Shown piece after piece: positions 31,963 through 41,424 of a stretch of DNA of 64,000 bases. The translations under genes and the position numbers were made by a program. Under the pieces are notes generated by a model. It saw only the letters and a program-made list of their open reading frames with translations. It ran no database searches and was not told where the DNA came from. Source of the DNA: Setoptus koraiensis (taxonomy: Eukaryota; Arthropoda); NCBI GenBank assembly GCA_048013815.1, contig CM106586.1, positions 14,942,001-15,006,000 of the forward strand, in the 5' to 3' direction. The first letter of the stretch is position 1. The number at the start of each line of letters is the position of its first letter.

Positions 31963-34359
31963 ATGGCTCGAGGAAACAACGCAAGAACAAGTGCTGGTGC
32001 CAACATCGACAACATGCAGGCGCCCAACGTAAAACTGTTTGCGTTCGCCCTGTTGGCGCTCATCCTGGTCGGATCATTGATGGTCGAGTGCACTCCCAAG
32101 GCCCGGGTGCAAGATTTTGAATTCATGGGTAAGTAAATAACCGTGCCCTTGCCATGATCTCTCCATTCATCGCCATCATACCGGCCTGTGACATCCGCCT
32201 CCCAGGTCAGTGCAGCTTGCGAATCGCTTGTTTGAAGCTCCACTTGTTTACGAGTGCGTGATGGCATCCAAAACCAACAGCAGATTGCGCGCAAAACGAA
32301 AATTTTACAAACATTTGCAGGTTGCCCAACACACTTTTCGCCTAACAGCTCAACACACATCCGAGAGAGTATTTGCGAGTATGTGCGATTTTCGCTTCGT
32401 TTTTGATACGTTGCTTTGGTCGGTTTTGTTAGTTGTTCGGTCGAGTGGCTGTCCAACGATAATTATGTCGGCCAACCACTCGACCGAATCTCGGCCGACG
32501 GAGAGAGCGATTCCGGTTACGGTTAGTTCTTAGCTGATTTCTCATTGCAACGGATATATCATCTAAAATGATATGGAAAAAGTTAAGCCTATTAATTATT
32601 ATGGATAGAAAAAAAACTGCTCACTCGTGTGTAATAAAAACAGAGTTGAGAAGTGGTAGGTGGATACGAAATGAGATGGTTAGAGAAATGATTTATGGTT
32701 GGACACATTGGGAACATTCTACTACCTGAAAGTGCCACATTTGAACCAAGGTTTATAACCTGAAAATGGTTTCTCTAAAAGTTTTGTGCTATCCAGCACA
32801 ACATTGTTAGTGTAATTATGTAACTATCGAACCAGCTCGCGGAATGGTTCATAGTTCCAATGATGCATATGCACGGTTGAGTGTCAACTTTCCTTGCATT
32901 ATTCTTGTATCCTGTGGATCTATCGCGATCTAACTGCATTATTTTAGACACGGGCTTTCCATTGGATCGGTATCATAATCGGCAAAGTTATGTTTGAATG
33001 ATCATCATCTAAAATTTACGACGCGTTATATATCTTCCTCGAACGAACTTTTCCGAGAAGCAAAGAGTGAATATAATTCAAACGTCAGGCTGTGTTGTTA
33101 GTATAATAAATAGCCATCAATTTCTCGCAGGTTTGCAGGATCTTTGTCATGTGAGATAATTGAAGAAAAAAAAACTACTAAATATGGTTTCATTAATTTG
33201 CGCATTCATGCAGGCCATATCACAACCAAATCACTCCAGCCGCGTGACTTTAATGTGAACTTGATATGTGATGCGATTTGCCTGATGATGCATTCAATGA
33301 GCTTTCACTAAAAAAGAGGGCCGCAAATTTATTCAACGCAACTAACGTCATATGGATCGCGTGACAACAGAAACAGTATTCCATGAAATATCTTTATCGC
33401 AACCATCGGTGAATACCGGCTTTCCAGCCTGTGCATGGTGTCGACAATTTGCTCACAGTGTTGCACATATGAACTGATTCGTTGAGAGACGTAGCCTGTG
33501 AATAGTAGATTCAATTAGTTGAACAAGTTAGATGTCAACTCAACCGCAATCAAAATGTTGCTCTGTTACAATCAGAGACAAAGCGATTGCAATTATAAAG
33601 CGGTAGTACTTGGGAGAACATTATTCTCTTCATTACAACCGCAGATGCACCAGCGGGTACAATACCAATTGAAATGACCGTGCACTGGTGGCTTGATGAT
33701 TTCATCGAGCGTTGTTCATGTCAGTATTGAATATAACAAAAACGAGACATCAAGATAAAAACTAATCGATGGTAGTAGACAATACTCACAAAAAAAAGGA
33801 GTATTGAGTTTGGTCTTTTTTCATGGGTCATTCGTCATGAACATAATACTACAGAAGTGCGTTACAGTTAATTAAACCATAACACATCGAATAGGTTGCT
33901 GGAATTTTTTCATGAAAACTCGCAACAATTAAAATCCAACTAGAACAGTTTGCTGCAGAACTACAGCTATGATTGCGGGAGTATTTCCAGTGAATTCATT
34001 CATCAAGTTAAGGCGAAGCACAAGTCTCGGTGGCTTGATATTCCAATTTTATGCATACAAATGATAGAGTAATATGCTCATCTACAAAAGTACATGCTAG
34101 AACAATACTTTGAAGAATATGTTATCATTTTTTATCAACCATCATTTCCATCTTTTACTCCTATATATAAAAAGATCTTAAGGATCTTTACGACATGATC
34201 CAGCAAAACGACTTGCGACCAAAGAAAGCCAGGTCTGATTATGTGGCACCGTTAAGGATGAGATTTGGAAGAAGCGATCCTTGGATTTCACGCGGGCCTC
34301 TTAACTTCAACGGCGATAGTCTCGGTGCAAACTCTTACCCTAACTCGGATCAACCTTGA
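31963..34359 (+). CDS. sNPF: short neuropeptide F (sNPF)-like precursor (two exons)
   Basis: Exon 1 is 31963-32128 and exon 2 is 34175-34359, joined inside a codon (ATG G|GTAAGT and AAAAAG|ATCTT), giving 116 residues. A hydrophobic core (LFAFALLALILVGSLMV, about 25-41) forms the signal peptide; Met-18 (ATG at 32014) is the more canonical start. Exon 2 reads DLKDLYDMIQQND, like the DLYxLLLQ stretch of insect sNPF precursors. It then carries KKAR, the peptide SDYVAPLRMRF, and the amidation/cleavage signal GR followed by SDPW, as in insect sNPF genes (RFGRxSDP). The predicted product is an LRMRF-amide that would act on an sNPF-type G-protein-coupled receptor in feeding and metabolic control. Only one copy of the peptide is present. 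AATAAA follows at about 34471. The intron is 2046 bases, long for this window. The call rests on peptide motif, precursor layout and phase agreement. Confidence 0.85.
32129..34174 (+). other. intron of the sNPF-like gene
   Basis: This AT-rich intron of about 2 kb holds an inverted repeat near its start, TTCGGTCGAGTGG (about 32437-32449) and CCACTCGACCGAA (about 32475-32487). Nothing else in it looks coding. Confidence 0.75.
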
Positions 34360-36015
34360 TCTATTATTCGAAAATATAGTTTTGCGCTCATGGGATGCAT
34401 GATCAATTTAATACTAACAATTCACAATCGATACATTGAATATTAACTAAATTGAATATACTTGTAGATAAATAAAATATATTGCACGCTACCTCAATTT
34501 AAGATGGACGAAAGAAAGAAATCACATAGAAAAATCACCGCCAACATTCTAGAAGCAGGATCAGCGAAAACTGCACTAAAACTGGATCAACTCTGAATAC
34601 TCAAATTTATAATAGTTAAAATACTTGGGATCTAAACAAACATTATGCTCTGGACACAGAAGATAAGATGTTTTCATGTCAAGCTGAAACCAATTTGAAT
34701 ACTTTAGTATAACTAAATACATAAATTACTTATGTAACTTCGGATCCAAGTTGGTATTTGATATCAGATCACCACTTGAGGCTGAGAATCCTCCATAAAT
34801 GTACTATGCTGTTGAGTAAGTGACATTGTATTGTTTTTGAGACATTCATGGTCAATGTTTGCGGACAGAGCTAATGGATCCTCTAATACGAGAAATTCAA
34901 ACTCAATATTAACAATCGACACACAAACACATCTGAAACGATATTTGCTTTAAAAAGATACACTATCCAATTGATTATTATTATTGATTTTATAATCAAT
35001 GATTGTATACATCCAATAACACAATCGCTCTCTCTCTCCTTCCTATTCCTCTCATACGAAGCATACCTAAAATAACATGTTATAAAAATACATAACCAAA
35101 CTGATCAAATTAAACATATTTAAACATAGATTCGGTTGTCCATCTGATGATCACGATCTAACTAGGCGAAAGATGCAACAAATGTTCTCTCTCTCTCTCG
35201 CTCCCAGCCGGTCACAGTTGTTTCGTATATACATGCACAACATGTTGTCTTAATGATCGTACTCGCTACCCTACCGATTAGCTTCCTTCGCATGAAAATC
35301 ACCATTCGCATTCTTGCTTCTCTGGTCATTGTTGCCGAGAGAGGCAATCGCCGTTTGAGATTGCCTTTTCGATGAGTCCGATCGGTCCAACCAGCTACAA
35401 ATTTTCGGAAATTTTCACAAATATTCGGCATTTCGCTGGCATCTCTTGTACGAAATGACTTTTTATCCTCTATAAATCACCGTGGATGATAAGACCTGCA
35501 AAAACACGAGTCAGGCCTTCGCAACAAGATTAATTAATCTGTTGTACAAGCGTCTCCAGCTGAAGTTTATTGCAGTATGTTTCCGTTATTCACGCCTTCG
35601 ATGGAAACAAAAGTTCGAAAAGGGTTTGCAAAAAAGAGGGAACCCGATTCAACTTGTCGAGTTTCAGGTTGAGTTGTCACATATAACGATTTTCAGGTGA
35701 GCTCACAAAACTGAATCGCTCATCGATCTCTTCCATTGGTATGCACTGCAGAATCGAGATTCAATGAATATGTCATCTTTTTTGAAACAGAGAAAGAGCC
35801 GCTTATATGCGCTCTTTCTCTGTTTCAAAAAAGATCTGCATAAGACTACTAAGTATCTCTTGCGTATCACAGCTGTATGTAACCATGGCGACCATTACTA
35901 GTTCCGAAACTTTGCTCATCACATACACTTTTATCATATCATAATTCTTGACTGAACTATATATAATTCAGATAGATATCAGTATAAATCTTATAATAAA
36001 ACAAAGCAAGTAACC
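34360..36015. other. intergenic region between sNPF-like gene and ARL6
   Basis: It holds the sNPF 3' UTR with AATAAA near 34471 and otherwise AT-rich DNA. CT-rich runs lie at 35028-35040 and 35187-35200, and a perfect 25-base-stem hairpin at 35775-35835 (listed separately). Short frames on both strands around 35160-35700 have no recognisable content. Confidence 0.5.
35775..35835. repeat. perfect inverted repeat, 25-base arms, 11-base loop
   Basis: Left arm 35775-35799 and right arm 35811-35835 are exact reverse complements (left arm starts ATCTTTTTTGAAACAGAG). They flank the loop CGCTTATATGC. The whole is 61 bases, about 180 bases upstream of the ARL6 start codon. It could be a tiny fold-back element, a hairpin RNA precursor or a structural element. 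Confidence 0.85.
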
Positions 36016-36798
36016 ATGTCGCTGCTGATGAACAAAATATGGTCCAAGATAAAGTTACAGCAAAAGCGTCAATTGAGTATTATGCTCGTAGGATTGGATT
36101 ATAGTGGTAAGACAACTCTTCTAAACCAATTAATAGATCCAGTGGAACAACCTAGATTAAACAATTTAGAATCTACTCGTTCAAATGTCCATTCAACTAT
36201 TAGCTATCATTTTGAGGTGACTCGTTATAAAGATTCACAAATACTGGTGGTCGATTTCTCAGGCGAAAGTCGTTACAGGAATCTTTGGTGCGAATATTAT
36301 AACAGTGTTGATGCTATTATATTTGTAATTGATTCAAAGGATTCCTTTCGTCTAGTAGTTGTCAAAGATGAACTTGAATTGTTACTCAACCATGAATCAT
36401 TTTCGAGTCTTGGATTAGACAACCCCAATATGAATAATCCGACCGACGAAAGTGTCACTCACCAACAGCGGTCGCTTGTCATAAAAGATCGAAGGCTGAT
36501 TAAACACGTCTCATCCTCTTCTGATGGGCTCAAGCAAAAGAAAGCAAACAACAAAAAAATACCAGGATTGATAAGGAAGCAGGTGCCTATACTGTTCGTT
36601 GCCAACAAAGTAGATCAGACTGGGCACATGAGTCCTAAAAGTATTTCTGCAATACTTGAACTTGAGAGAATAAATTTTCACAAACACCCTTGGCATATAG
36701 AAGCAATGAGTGCTAAAACTGGACAAGGTATACTGGCTGGCATGGACTGGCTCATGTCCCAGCTAGACGCTCAGTCGGAGCTATCACGAAGAATTTGA
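36016..36798 (+). CDS. ARL6: ARL6/BBS3-like small GTPase, divergent (single exon)
   Basis: It encodes 260 residues, about 75 longer than human ARL6 (186). The P-loop GLDYSGKTT, switch II region DFSGESRYRNLWCEYYNSVDAIIFVIDSKDSFRLVVVKDELELLLNH, NKVD motif and C-terminal PWHIEAMSAKTGQGILAGMDW all align best with ARL6, the GTPase that recruits the BBSome to cilia. Oddities: an insert of about 60 residues rich in Ser, Asn and Lys sits between LLNHES and the IRKQVPILFVANK strand. The switch II Gln (DMSGQGRYRN in human) is Glu. Residue 2 is Ser, so the N-terminal Gly that ARL proteins use for membrane contact is absent. The intronless form, altered GTPase residue and insert suggest a fast-evolving paralogue or a retrocopy. 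AATAAA is at about 36812. A 3' fragment of the same gene is repeated at 39085-39297. Confidence 0.85.
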   Translation: MSLLMNKIWSKIKLQQKRQLSIMLVGLDYSGKTTLLNQLIDPVEQPRLNNLESTRSNVHSTISYHFEVTRYKDSQILVVDFSGESRYRNLWCEYYNSVDAIIFVIDSKDSFRLVVVKDELELLLNHESFSSLGLDNPNMNNPTDESVTHQQRSLVIKDRRLIKHVSSSSDGLKQKKANNKKIPGLIRKQVPILFVANKVDQTGHMSPKSISAILELERINFHKHPWHIEAMSAKTGQGILAGMDWLMSQLDAQSELSRRI

Positions 36799-37319
36799 TT
36801 TATTAATAAACTATACGCCACCAGACAAAACCAATGCTTCTACTATATATGTATGGTACGAGTTTCCTACGAAATAATCAAAAATCATGGCAACGAATGA
36901 TCGGTACAGCCCTCTCGAAATAGCGAATGATCGTTGTTCGAGGCGGTTTTCGGGATCTTTCGATTTCCATCAATTCGTTATTGCAAATGGTTGTTACAAA
37001 CTTTCGTTTTTTCGGTGGTGACCGCTATGGTTCATCCTCAAAATAAATGATTTTGTGCTCCAACAACAGTTAAGCGAGTTGAATCACGCACTCATCATCC
37101 GACATCTCGAACTATTAATACATCCAACTACATCTACTACTACTGTATCTGTAGGTATCGTGATGCCTGAAGATACTCTAAGCTCTAATAATAGTCACAA
37201 TGTGTGCCTCATGACAATCACGATTCTACCCATTCCAAATAATTAAGAAAGTCAAGTGCAATCCTATAGCCTCAATAAAATATATCGAGCTGCGAGTAAT
37301 AACGAAGTATTCTGCCAAA
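36799..37319. other. intergenic region
   Basis: It contains the ARL6 3' UTR and the presumed promoter of the next gene. No supported coding region. Confidence 0.5.
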
Positions 37320-38822
37320 ATGATAATTAAACCTCCGTTATTGGTTAGTCTTGCAATCATTGGCTTGCTTTCCCAGATGGTCACTGCTTCATATAATGAT
37401 GAATTCTGGTCAAAGGAAAAATGCAGAGAAACTTTTCGGAATATCAATACACTTGAGGATTTTAGATACTATACAAATAGTCTCACAAATTATGTGTATA
37501 TTGATAACTCCATAACTATGTACGACGATGTGTCGATAGATAAAACAGCTTTGGATAGGTGTATGCATAGTGTGAATGGTTTAGGTGATCTGGTGGAGCT
37601 CAAAGAGATCGTAAAACAAGTATCTAGCACACATTCAGTCTGTCAAACTGACTTTGTTGAAAAATTGTTGGCTTTCGACAAACGAATGCAAGACAATAAG
37701 GTAGATAACAAAATTCTCTTTTTCACCAGAAAACAAAACCACAGACTTTCTCATTTTTTCAGTTTATTAGCCGGTCAAGTAGTTCTCACTTGTAAGAGAT
37801 CCCTATCCAAAAAGCTTGAAGAGGCAGAAAAAAGAAATGATGAATTGGTTAAAAGTATAGAAGTGATTCTTGGATCTATTGCAAAAAGTGATAGCGAGAG
37901 GTTTGGCCATAGTGTAGAAAGTCAAAAACTTTCGGCTGGTATAAACATGTTATTAAACATTGCCTTAGACACTTCAACGAAGCTTTTTAATAGAGTGGAG
38001 AACATTATTTTGTTGGACTCGCTGAAGCCGGCACCGGATTCTACGTATTCATTGGGTATGACGCTGAACAGTGTGGAAAAATTCGAAGCATTCATGAAAA
38101 CAAAAAACGCTTGCAATTTGATCGAAAGTTACGCTCGGAACTCTGTCTATACAATAGCGAAACTGGCTTGGAAAGGTTACTTGTCTAGAGACGAGTCGAA
38201 CGATGTAGACACAAGCCTAAACGTCGACGAACGTGCCCAGAAATGGATCAAGGTTATTCAATATTGCCAAGGTGTTACGTTGGTCACCCTCCACTTGGAT
38301 CTTGAGCAAGAGCAGCTAATTAAGCTTGATAAAGATCTCTCGAATAATAGTGAGCGTGAGGTGACCATTGATCTAGTTAAGGATGATCATCACGCAAATT
38401 TTGCCAAAACTAAAGCTGCTTACATCTATGAGCAAGTTGACAATTTCAGAGAATTCGACGACGATCTTAGATGCTACACATACTCGGGAGGTATCAAAGG
38501 TTGGCTCATGAAGCAAGCCGGACAATTTATGTTGACCAAATTCATCAAGATTGATGTGCACGACGAGTCATATAAGGAGTCATTATTGAAAGAGTATAAA
38601 GAATCGGAGGGTGATGTGGAATTCGGTGGCACAGGCACATCCCTCGCAACAGGAACAGGTGCAATACATGCGACAACCACTACTGTCGCGACTTCGCACC
38701 ATTGGTATCTAGGTGGTTCGCCTGGCGCCGAGGTCAGTATAGCATTTGCAATCTCAATAGGATTTACGTTCATTGTCTTCCTTCTAGCAAATATGCTGCA
38801 TCATGCGTGTAAGAGACGATGA
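37320..38822 (+). CDS. unrecognised type I single-pass membrane protein
   Basis: This intronless frame of 500 residues has a cleavable signal peptide (about 1-23, core PLLVSLAIIGLLSQMVTA), a large luminal or extracellular part, one membrane span near the C terminus (about 473-493, VSIAFAISIGFTFIVFLLAN) and a short basic tail (HHACKRR). The ectodomain is mostly helical-looking with Lys/Glu-rich stretches. It has seven spaced cysteines (in KEKCRET, LDRCMHS, HSVCQTD, VLTCKRS, KNACNLI, IQYCQGV, DLRCYTY), then a Gly/Thr-rich stalk (about 435-465). I do not recognise a family and infer no function. It looks like an intact gene: long frame, proper ends and AATAAA near 39012. Confidence 0.8.
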   Translation: MIIKPPLLVSLAIIGLLSQMVTASYNDEFWSKEKCRETFRNINTLEDFRYYTNSLTNYVYIDNSITMYDDVSIDKTALDRCMHSVNGLGDLVELKEIVKQVSSTHSVCQTDFVEKLLAFDKRMQDNKVDNKILFFTRKQNHRLSHFFSLLAGQVVLTCKRSLSKKLEEAEKRNDELVKSIEVILGSIAKSDSERFGHSVESQKLSAGINMLLNIALDTSTKLFNRVENIILLDSLKPAPDSTYSLGMTLNSVEKFEAFMKTKNACNLIESYARNSVYTIAKLAWKGYLSRDESNDVDTSLNVDERAQKWIKVIQYCQGVTLVTLHLDLEQEQLIKLDKDLSNNSEREVTIDLVKDDHHANFAKTKAAYIYEQVDNFREFDDDLRCYTYSGGIKGWLMKQAGQFMLTKFIKIDVHDESYKESLLKEYKESEGDVEFGGTGTSLATGTGAIHATTTTVATSHHWYLGGSPGAEVSIAFAISIGFTFIVFLLANMLHHACKRR

Positions 38823-39084
38823 GAAACTACCAAGTCAAGATTCTTTGGAGCAAGCCGGAAACTATGACATACACGTGACAATAATAATTGTGTAATATCT
38901 GTAAATCGAAATGACTTTCAAATCGATTGTCACTTGTCATATCAACTAGTCTCGATTCGTTGGACGATGTGTCAGAAGATGGAGCAATTTTTTTTTGCTC
39001 GTTCACTAGAGGAATAAAAACTGTATCAAAACTCTATCGATATGTACACAATATCTGTGTATAGCGTCCGATAAATCGTTCATT

Positions 39085-39297
39085 TAGTTTGTGTCCAACA
39101 AAGTAGATCAGACTGGCCGCATGAGTCCTAAAAGTATTTCTGCAATACTTGATTTTGAGAGAATAAATTTTCACAAACACCCTTGGCATATAGAAGCAAT
39201 GAGTGCTAAAACTGGACAAGGTATACTGGCTGGAATGGACTGGCGTATATCTAGGCTCGATGCTCAGTCAGAGCTATCAAGAAGAAATTTGTTTTAA
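39085..39297 (+). pseudogene. truncated duplicate of the ARL6 3' end
   Basis: This segment matches about 36592-36798 at roughly 90 percent identity, from the NKVDQTG motif to the stop codon and beyond. It starts abruptly before the VSNKVDQTG sequence, so the P-loop, switch regions and start codon are absent. The frame is still open over its whole length (about 68 codons), and differences include DFERIN for ELERIN and WRISRL for WLMSQL. The open frame and high identity indicate a recent duplication. It lies 2.3 kb from the source, on the other side of the 500-residue membrane protein gene. It cannot make a GTPase on its own. Confidence 0.88.
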
Positions 39298-39315
39298 TTT
39301 TCGATTATTAATTGA

Positions 39316-40275
39316 TCATTTAAATAATAGACTATATGGGTATCCATATGACTTCTTACGGAATGTGGATAGTAGGAGACTGAAGAATATGGCCACCATG
39401 GCGAGACCTATTATTGCCATCATCTTTCTCTTCCTTCCATCAATGACAACGCTTCTTACAGATCGCATCGAGTCTGTCATCAAGATCATACCAATGGTGA
39501 CCGCCACATTCATTATTACAACCAAGTATGTTTCTATAACATATTGACCACTGCTGCTACTATAAATGTATGATACTCCTTTACTCGTTTTTTGCATGGA
39601 AGGCGCACCTCTAATATGATTCCACATCTGGCCAGAGGTCATAGTGAATACTATTGCCATTGCTGTAAATGCCCAAAGATTTCGGTTGTAGATGATCGTC
39701 AATGAGTTTCTGCTGGCATACAAGATTCCACCAATAATGACACCAAACAGCATAATAAATATCGGTCCGGAATAATTTGGCGGTCTAACCACTCTAATAT
39801 TCATTCCAGATTTTTCACTAACCCATCGTCCAATCACATCGGCACCGAATCCTAGACGCTGTATATTAAGTTCGTCCGGCGATCTTACTTTTCCCTTTTC
39901 GTTGAAGTACAAAAACGCTGGTGCGGAATTGATGCCAAGAAGATTAAAAACTTCGGATCCTTCATCGTAGTCAACAACTCCAAAGTATAGCTTCTGTGAT
40001 GCGTAATGTTGCGAATACCTGTAAGATGTTGCCACAATCATAAATTCCTCATATGCTTGTCGACAAATTTGACAGCTCCTCATTGGAGACAAGGCTGTCA
40101 TCATCACAACAAATGAATAGTTTCTAGGAAGGCTCTTGGATCCCACATACTGTCTGAATTTTTCTGCATTCAACTTAATGATTGGTCTCCTTTCTGATAG
40201 TTCATCGAGAGTTGGAATCGCATTGGCCAACTGGAAAAATATGATCAATAGTGCAACGTGCAATTTGAGTTCCAT
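39316..40275 (-). CDS. MAGT1: MAGT1/TUSC3 (OST3/OST6) oligosaccharyltransferase subunit (single exon)
   Basis: It encodes 319 residues, close to human MAGT1/TUSC3 (335-348). It is the oxidoreductase subunit of the STT3B-type oligosaccharyltransferase in the ER membrane, which promotes N-glycosylation of cysteine-proximal sites; a magnesium transport role has also been reported. Seen are the signal peptide (about 1-19, ending ANA), a thioredoxin-like luminal domain with the redox motif CQIC at 68-71 and the cis-proline segment NSAPAFLYF, then four membrane spans (about 170-190, 200-218, 250-268, 287-307). The start is the first ATG. No intron is present, although the human genes have many. The 3' end faces the ARL6 fragment with fewer than 20 bases between. 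Confidence 0.95.
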   Translation of the reverse strand: MELKLHVALLIIFFQLANAIPTLDELSERRPIIKLNAEKFRQYVGSKSLPRNYSFVVMMTALSPMRSCQICRQAYEEFMIVATSYRYSQHYASQKLYFGVVDYDEGSEVFNLLGINSAPAFLYFNEKGKVRSPDELNIQRLGFGADVIGRWVSEKSGMNIRVVRPPNYSGPIFIMLFGVIIGGILYASRNSLTIIYNRNLWAFTAMAIVFTMTSGQMWNHIRGAPSMQKTSKGVSYIYSSSSGQYVIETYLVVIMNVAVTIGMILMTDSMRSVRSVVIDGRKRKMMAIIGLAMVAIFFSLLLSTFRKKSYGYPYSLLFK

Positions 40276-40621
40276 CCTCTAAAGATTGATTGTGACCTTG
40301 CGTGATAAATAATCAGTATTGACAGATGAGCAGAAAGAAGATAAGGTGTCAGTGATGACAATAGAATCCTAAGTAGTGATCAGATTTGAAAAGATCTAAT
40401 ATAAATTAGTAATAATATAAATAAATAAAATGCACTTGATGTCTAGTACATGACATAAATGTCTATACGGTTTCGTTGTCCATCGACCAGCATTTCTTCT
40501 TTCCCTCTGCAGACCGTACGTCTAGAATACATTATTCGTTTGGGCAAAGGTTGCGCGAAAATCAAATTTTTTTTTCTGCGCAGAAAGTGTGACTCATGTG
40601 ATTGCTATAACAAAGCAAATA
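40276..40621. other. intergenic region, ending at the Tigger target site
   Basis: This is the presumed MAGT1 promoter side. Its last two bases (TA, 40620-40621) are the left target-site copy of the transposon. Confidence 0.6.
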
Positions 40622-40738
40622 CAGTAAAGTTCAGCCAAATGCGAAAAATTGGGACCAAAAAGCGAGCGCACGTTTTAAATTCACACTCATCATTTCGACA
40701 TGGAGGCGGACAGTCACTTTCAATTTTTCATTTATTAT

Positions 40739-41228
40739 TATCATCTCTTTAGCATCCTTATGCATATTTAGACAAATGCAATGTGGCTAGGAATTGTGAT
40801 GCAATCGATACTACCGGATCCGATACAACTGTGACAACACTTCATGCCTCAGCTGAAGGCCAGAAATCATTTTAGATCATTGTTATTATTATTATTACAC
40901 AAATTAGCTCAAACAAACATACACTTAACGCTACTTAAATCATATGTTGATTATATGACAATAACATTATGTCATTATGATCATCACCTTCGTGATATCC
41001 TATCAATAGGAAATAATGATCTTAGTTACTACCCATTAGATGGGTGAGGCCGCAAAATAATTCAGATTGACATGAATCATAGCATTACACAACCACCAAG
41101 AGAGACTTTGTATCATCTCTTTAGCATCCTAATGCATATTTAGACAAATGCAATGTGACTAGGAATTGTGATGCAATCGATACCACCGCATCCGATACAA
41201 CTGTGACGACACTTCATGCCTCAGCTTA
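40739..41228. repeat. approximately 118-base direct repeat inside the Tigger element
   Basis: About 40739-40857 and 41112-41228 are copies (both start TCATCTCTTTAGCATCC and end TTCATGCCTCAGCT) with around five differences. They are separated by about 255 bases of other sequence. The second copy lies closest to the transposase 3' end. Confidence 0.88.
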
Positions 41229-41424
41229 TTAAATGACATATTGTAAATATGACAATATATATAAACACAAATATATACACAGATATACATTTATGGACAT
41301 CTTATTTAGGATAACACGATCAAAAACTAGACCTGCCAAACTATCCAACCAAAAAGACAGAAATACTTCGGCCTAGGAACTTCTTGATAAGCTGACTGTA
41401 GATAAGCCTTTATTAATATCACTA

